A stretch of 64,000 nt of DNA, taken from the NCBI GenBank assembly GCA_030248225.1, contig JASANE010028054.1, positions 1 to 64,000 on the forward strand. The letters are read 5' to 3'. Origin of the DNA: Trileptium ribeirensis. Taxonomy: Eukaryota; Nematoda; Enoplea; Enoplida; Thoracostomopsidae. The notes under the pieces are model-generated. The model had not been told where the DNA came from. It did no database searches and was given only the letters and a program-made list of their open reading frames with translations. Both the position numbers and the translations under genes were made by a program. Of this stretch, positions 58,301-64,000 are shown one piece after another (position 1 is the first letter of the stretch; every line of letters starts with the position of its first letter).

Positions 58301-61300
58301 AAAAATCTGCGGTTGGGGCGATTCTATCAAGCGGTTTTGTGTGTCGCTTGACCCTATATGTGACATACAAAATTGTAACCGTTGTCACATTATGCTTACA
58401 GCCCGACAACAAAGTTCATGAATCTAAAGTTCGTTACATTTATTGTTGCCATATATGTTTCAAGGTTCCTATTCTGACATGGTACGTTACAACTGTGAAT
58501 CATTTGACTGAAGAAAGAACGCAAAATTGACTAAGTATCATGTGTAAAATATCGAATGATTAAGTACTAAGTTTAAAGTATACATTATTTGATATTTGAT
58601 TAGATTAGCATAACTCCCTATAAAAACTGCAATTGCAACCTTTAGGTTGAAAACCCTAGATCACTAACCTCTCTTACATCGCATTCCTAGTTACATATAT
58701 CACCATATTTCTAATGACATTCGCTATTTAAAGTTGAATTATATGCTATATTTTTGTGACAAATTCAATTTTATAACTGTTTTAGTCAGTTGCTCTTAGA
58801 TAAAAATAGCGTGCATGAGATTGTTATGTATGCCACAACTTACTTCTCTCTAGTTTCTAAACTTAATTATCTAGATTAATTTAGAAGAAATATTTTACTT
58901 GAAAATGGGCTTAGTATTTCACCTTGAGGTGACGAAGGAGTTGAAGACGATTACAGCTCGCTAATTTCGCAGCTGTAACCACAATACAAAGATTGAATTT
59001 ATAAAGCTATATATGGCTGAATTTCTGCATTGAAATTTTACATTTAATGCAGTCTCACAGAAGGGTAAAATAACGCAAAGCCACAGGGGTTCGATATAAT
59101 ATAGTATTGCAGCAACATAAATATATACTTTCAAAACCTATATTAGCGTGCACGCCTACTGCGTTATACTATGTCAGTGGGCAGTATACAACAAAAATTT
59201 GTTTAATTAATATTCTGATTCTGTTATCATTCGTTTTTGATGTGTTCTGTGGGAAATTATTATCAATATTAATAAAGAAATGTGGCTGCTTCTACTGCTG
59301 CTGCTGTGGTGCAGATCACTTCGTCGGGTTATAGTTACAAGTTGTTTGATTCTGTTAGGTTGTTACTTGATCAAACTCATTTTGCTTGTCTCGACGTTGA
59401 GTAGTGTTGACAATCATGCTTTACAACTAAATTTAAATTAAATTTTCGAACACAAAAGCCTTATATGTTACCTGAAATCATTATGGCGCAACATCAGTAG
59501 CTCTAAAAGCACCTAATTAAAATCGTAAAAAAATTGTGAACTAATAAAACAACCATAGACATTACATGAATGATTACTGAAACTCAATACGCTGATGAAA
59601 AAGGTTTTTACAAGTTTTAGGGCATCAGGAGAAGATTTGACATGTCTATTTTAAATACAAAATCAAGACTACATTGAATAGTCACTTTGGGCAAGAAGCA
59701 ATATTGTGACATAAAAATTGAGGCCAGGGCAAGCTCAATTAAGCGATGCATGGTACAACTAATCTTTGGTTCCACATCGGACTACCCAATACAAAATCTT
59801 TGATGTGGCCATGATATATATTTGAACTGCAGTCAGAGTAACCACTTAAGAGGTTTCAGGAGCAAGGTGCACAAACTTGAATACATATTTCTGAAATTAC
59901 GGCAAGCCTTATTACACCTTATTGAGGATTTATTTGTAATATACTTTTGTATGGAAAATCCTGATTCAAACCTTCAGTAATTGTAACACGATATAATTTT
60001 GCTTTAACTTAAATTCTTCTACATACATGTTGCTCATGTTTGAGTGTGTTTTGAACAAAAGTACTAGGATACTTTACAGAATCGTCTTAAATTGGTTCAT
60101 TCCCGAATGCAAAATTATGCACACTTACACACATCTATTTATGTATTAAAGATATTGTATATATTAATATTGGATATTGTTAGTTTAAACGATCCAGATA
60201 TTTATCAAATTATATAATTATATCTTGGTTGAGAGGGTCGTACTCACGATTTCGGAAATATGGCCGCCCCTCTCGATACCAAGGTTTCTTAGAATGTGTC
60301 TAAAAGGGACCATGCGGAATACTCTAAATATATTAGATTTTAACCAATTGTGCTGAGTGCTAAATTTAAAGCAATATACAATGAACCGTTTTGCTACTAT
60401 GACTGATAAAGCATCTAATAGAATTCGCATTCCTATTAACCCTATGTTTTATTCTAAAAATAATAACATTTAACAAAGAAAGCCGTTGGTTATATTTTTC
60501 AGCTGAAACTGTTTGATCAAGTCCACAGTTGCTGCGCTGGCTTTACGTAGGCATGTTCTTCTCTTAAGCATTATACTGATAAATATCGTTAATATCAAAA
60601 GTCAGCGATAGTGCAGACAATTTCGTTCTCTGACATTTTAAACTGTTTGGTTTTAAGTCGTATACAACAAAATATATGTCTGGTATAAACCCGATACGAA
60701 ATCCGGTGGGATTGTAATCTTTAATCTCTGGTTGTGTTATAGTCTTGTCGCACCGCAATAAGTTGAGAAATTTATAAAGCTTACAGAAACTTTCCGTAGC
60801 GATGAAAAATTTTTTTTCATAACTTAAGTATTAATGTCAAAGTCCGTTTTGTTGTTATAAAAGTCGATCTGAAGCAGATATCTAGGGACATGTCATACTA
60901 ATCATAAGCAAGAATCTCGACAATTTATATTTACCGTTTTAGCAATTAACGTGGTTGACACAGGTTCACGTTCAAGTGTTTTTCCTAAAAATTGATTGAA
61001 ATCGTGATAAAACATGGAAATGGTGTAAAACAATTTTCAAAGCTTGCATTTTAAAGCATGTCAACAGCTATTGACTTCATTACCCGCTTGACTGTTCGAA
61101 GCAAAACTGTATGCTAACTATATGAAGAAACTAATGGTGCTAGCGTAACGGTTTCCGTGCTGAATCTAGTCCGATCGATTTCATGGATTCGCCTAATTTT
61201 CGTATATAAAAGTTTCATATTTAGACAATACCGAACTATGTAAACAATCTTGCACCTCGGGTTTGATAAAAATGTTTGGTCTCCGAGCGATTATATACAC

Positions 61301-62841
61301 ATCATGACCATTCAATAACTGTTCCGTGTATGTTGGTAAAACGCTTTATGACCATCAGCAGGTGCTGTGCAGTAAAATGTTCGTAAAGAGCAATTACATA
61401 TTGCGACCTACAGCACTTCCCATAAAACGTATGGTTAAGAGACAAACATTATTATATGTTTTATAATAAATTGTATCCAACGTGCTAATTAAATGATTAT
61501 CCTAGGAGTTTTAGCGTATGTTCTTCCTTCTAAATTTATATCGAAACTAGGGAAAATTTGGACATAACGAGATCTGAGTCTTTTTCGTTAATCCTCCAGC
61601 CCAGAATTCGTCAGCTTCAAAGGAACAGTGATAGTTTTGGCACTACTCGACTTATTTCATCTAAGCTGCTTCGAAAATGTCCATTTACAACACGTTTATG
61701 ACATTAATGTTATGGATCGTTTGTGTTATACAATAAGTTCGCTCCTCCGTGGTACCAACATTTTCAAAAAATACATTTCAAAAATATATAATTACGTTCA
61801 TTTTAGAACGGTATTGCATTTTAAAAACAAAAGTATTAAAAATTATCTCGATTTGATATCTCGATTAATGAGTTATGATTGTTTTGTCAAAGGAGCTGTG
61901 AGCAACATTCAATATATATTGAATATTTTAAACACTAAAGATCAAATTCTATTCCCTGTGCACTAAATTAATTTGATAATATTTTGCAGCTATATTATTT
62001 TTATAAGCATCTCAGTTTGGGTGTGTTAGCTAAATTTGCATTTTGTTTTAGCTGTTGCCAAATTTCTATCAATCGTTTTTAGTTTATCCATTGGCACCGA
62101 TAATAGCTGGATTTCTACAATGAACACACCTAAGATTTATAACATATGTTATCTTTATTTTAATTTTTTTTTTGAAATCTGAAAATTCTTATATACTGAA
62201 ATAACAATGCTGAAGATAAACCACAGTCTTTATGGCTGTTGTACTCATCAACTCGTTTCATTTAAAGTGTTACCAGCAGTTCTAAAACTTTGTAGTTTAT
62301 CTTGGGAACTTCGACCTGTAAACTTTACGAAACATTAGTATGGCAATCATTGCTTTCGCTGCTATCGTATGTAAAGGTGCTTTATTGGAATTGAGTCTAT
62401 AAACTATTGCACAAGACATCTAGTTCACACGAAATGCAAACAAACATCATAAGTTTACCAGGACAAGTTGATTGACTCATATTTTTAAACTCCAGGTTGT
62501 GTTGACGCTATTATTGTGGCATAAACATGTCACGCACTGGCGTTGATGTTAATGCATTTACTTATATCGGTGTCACACCTGTACATAGAATGCATTTACT
62601 TAATGTCTTATATATATAAGATATATATTCGGAACACATAAACAAATAACGTATATTAATTCAATAACAATTCAGTAAATGTATGATTTGCAGCGGCCGA
62701 ACAAATAAACTCTTAAGTTTCAAAAATTGACAAATGACTATTAAACAGAGTTGTTACATCGAAGCTGATTACGAAGTTGTTGCCGATAGCTTGGTTGTGC
62801 CGTTGATTCCTCAAAGTGGATTGAATTTGATGTGTTGTATT
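55316..62841. other. Intronic or intergenic region with GC-rich islands
   Basis: No supported gene. GC-rich patches occur at 55340-55450 (GGTCACTCCAGTAACCGGTC), 56395-56620 (a 78-codon ORF without recognisable domain) and 58155-58285. The last carries three GGCCG-centred words, including GGCCGATGGTTCAACCGCCG and GGCCGTTGGTTGACAGC, resembling the hAT-like element's ends. The 112-codon ORF at 61628-61966 is strongly AT-biased and unsupported. Confidence 0.45.
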
Positions 62842-63107
62842 GATTATTAGTACAGAATATCAGTCATTACTCGTAACGAATATTAGTGATTATCGGTACA
62901 GAATATTAGTGAATATTGGTACAGAATATTAGTGATTATTAGTACAAAATATTAGTGATTAGTGCAGAATATTAGTGATTATTAGTACAGAATATTAGTG
63001 ATTAGTGCAGAATATTAGTGATTATTAGTACAGAATATTAGTAATTATTAGTACAGAATATTAGAGATTATTAGTACAGACTATTAGTGATTATTAGTGC
63101 AGAATAT
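62842..63107. repeat. Minisatellite, 23-bp unit with shorter variants
   Basis: Units of GATTATTAGTACAGAATATTAGT are repeated about 11-12 times, with a 20-bp variant GATTAGTGCAGAATATTAGT. It ends directly at the 3' end of the LINE. Confidence 0.9.
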
Positions 63108-64000
63108 TACAATACAATACAATACAAATTTTATTCAGATCCTATTGGTACATACGAGACTTTACATTTACTGCAGTGTTCTGCTTCTGAAACGCGTTCA
63201 TACGGCTCGAGAATGAATACTCATTAAACGCCGTCCGCACAGCTTGCTTACTAACGTTCACAGAACACTGCTAGATATTTTGTAAAATGGGGAGGGGGTT
63301 AAGTCCTCGCCTCTTATATCTGTCCGTATTTCATGAATATTTTAGAATAACATACAGATCGAAATAGATTCCAAGACACTATACAATTTGATATGTTTAG
63401 TAAAGAAAATCCAGAAAGGGAGCAAATATCACTTATTTATAGGTTTCTGTTAAAATTGAGATACTTACTCAAGTCGATGGAGTCTAAAGCATGTTTGAAT
63501 TTACTACTGTTTGCAGCTTCAATCAGCGGTTGTGTTCCAGCATACTGAGGCAATTGGTTCCATACATCCACTATTCTAACAGCAAAACTGTGCTTGAGTG
63601 TGTTAGAGAGAAATTTAGGCTTCATAAGCTTTTAATGATGTCCGCGCGTGTTAATATTGGGAGATAACATAAATAGGTCTTGACACGAGTTTATTTCATT
63701 ACTAAGGCACTTAAAAACCATTACAAGGTTGTATTTTAGCCGTCGTAGTTCAAGCGGTTCTAGGTTGAAGTGTTTTAATCTTTCAGCGTAAGACATGCGA
63801 CAGAGGTGTGCACGCGCTGTTAATCTACGTGTAAAATAACGTTGAACTTTTTCTAATTTATCAATATCAGATAAGTAGCAAGGAGACCAAACCACGCTAC
63901 TGTATTCGACAATAGGACGAACGTATGCTAAATATGAACGCAACAAAGCGTCAATGTCACAGTTTAAAAAACAGCGGAATAACATATTAATGACGCGATA
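63108..64000 (-). mobile_element. 3' end of a CR1-like LINE, running off the right edge
   Basis: On the minus strand the window opens inside the C-terminal region of a reverse-transcriptase ORF (63437-63985), followed by about 330 bp of 3' UTR. It ends GAATAAAATTTGTATTGTAT with a short (TTGTA)n tail at about 63108-63133, the kind of short microsatellite end found on CR1/Jockey-group LINEs, not a poly(A) tail. The element joins the 23-bp minisatellite at its 3' end. The rest of the element lies beyond 64000. Confidence 0.8.
63437..63985 (-). pseudogene. LINE reverse transcriptase, C-terminal fragment with in-frame stop
   Basis: Minus-strand frame containing YLAYVRPIVEYSSVVWSP, then DKLEKVQRYFTRRL, LNLEPLELRRLKYN-like wording (FNLEPLELRRLKYNLVMVFK) and LSPNINTRGHH. 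A TAA at 63632-63634 interrupts it. The same frame continues with KLMKPKFLSNTLKHSFAVRI, VDVWNQLPQY and SIDLSKYLNFNRNL to a stop at 63437. This is the region after the catalytic core of CR1/Jockey-type reverse transcriptases. The polymerase motifs lie outside the window. The in-frame stop indicates a dead copy, unless it is a sequencing error. Confidence 0.85.

Noticed and set aside
61628..61966. 112-codon ORF on the + strand
   Set aside because: Residues are dominated by Ile/Lys/Asn/Tyr as expected from AT-rich noncoding DNA. No motif and no convincing splice context.
62842..63107. CRISPR array
   Set aside because: Units are contiguous without unique spacers. It is a minisatellite in a eukaryotic genome.

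Overview
The window is 64 kb of AT-rich, intron- and repeat-dominated DNA from an animal genome. Eukaryotic origin is shown by GT-AG introns of 1.6-4.5 kb that split one protein domain in phase, by decayed Tigger and LINE copies, by many terminal-inverted-repeat (TIR) elements and by minisatellites. There are no operons, ribosome binding sites or bacterial genes. The gene and transposon types (MCTP, MULE with SWIM finger, pogo/Tigger with a C-terminal PHD-like finger, CR1-like LINE) fit an invertebrate metazoan. The phylum cannot be fixed from sequence alone. The TTAGGC-like arrays recall the nematode telomere motif but are interstitial and degenerate.

The only host gene I can support is the 5' part of an MCTP (multiple C2 and transmembrane domain protein) gene on the + strand. 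Five exons (31057-31308, 33636-33738, 38275-38417, 40210-40289, 41932-42040) join in frame into 229 codons: a disordered N-terminus followed by a complete first C2 domain (C2A) with its calcium-binding aspartates. The later C2 domains and membrane segments were not found in the remaining 22 kb, so the gene probably continues past the window.

1-31 kb, upstream of the gene: a TIR-ended repeat (33-386), a decayed coding fragment (1007-1368), a GC-rich hAT-like element (1409-2255), a 198-bp tandem duplication (6546-6941), a TTAGGC-like array (about 11.3 kb), a Mutator-like element with long TIRs, a 9-bp target duplication and a SWIM-finger transposase (14681-16044), a TTAA-flanked piggyBac-like MITE carrying a tRNA-like promoter (26555-26819) that touches a Harbinger-like MITE (26824-27090), a second piggyBac-like MITE copy (about 28.6 kb) and a 173-bp tandem duplication.

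31-42 kb, the MCTP gene: its introns hold several non-autonomous elements, namely Harbinger-like MITEs (31.6 and 39.9 kb), a roughly 32-bp minisatellite (32.1 kb), a 488-bp element with TIRs of about 45 bp (38955-39442) and a 245-bp foldback (40.9 kb).

42-64 kb, probable MCTP intron or 3' flank: a frameshifted Tigger transposase on the minus strand (43404-45105) bracketed by two direct copies of a dispersed repeat, a TTAGGC-rich tandem array (53.3-53.7 kb), a Harbinger-like MITE (54998-55315), a 23-bp minisatellite, and the 3' end of a CR1-like LINE running off the right edge. Most other open frames are short and look like chance ORFs.
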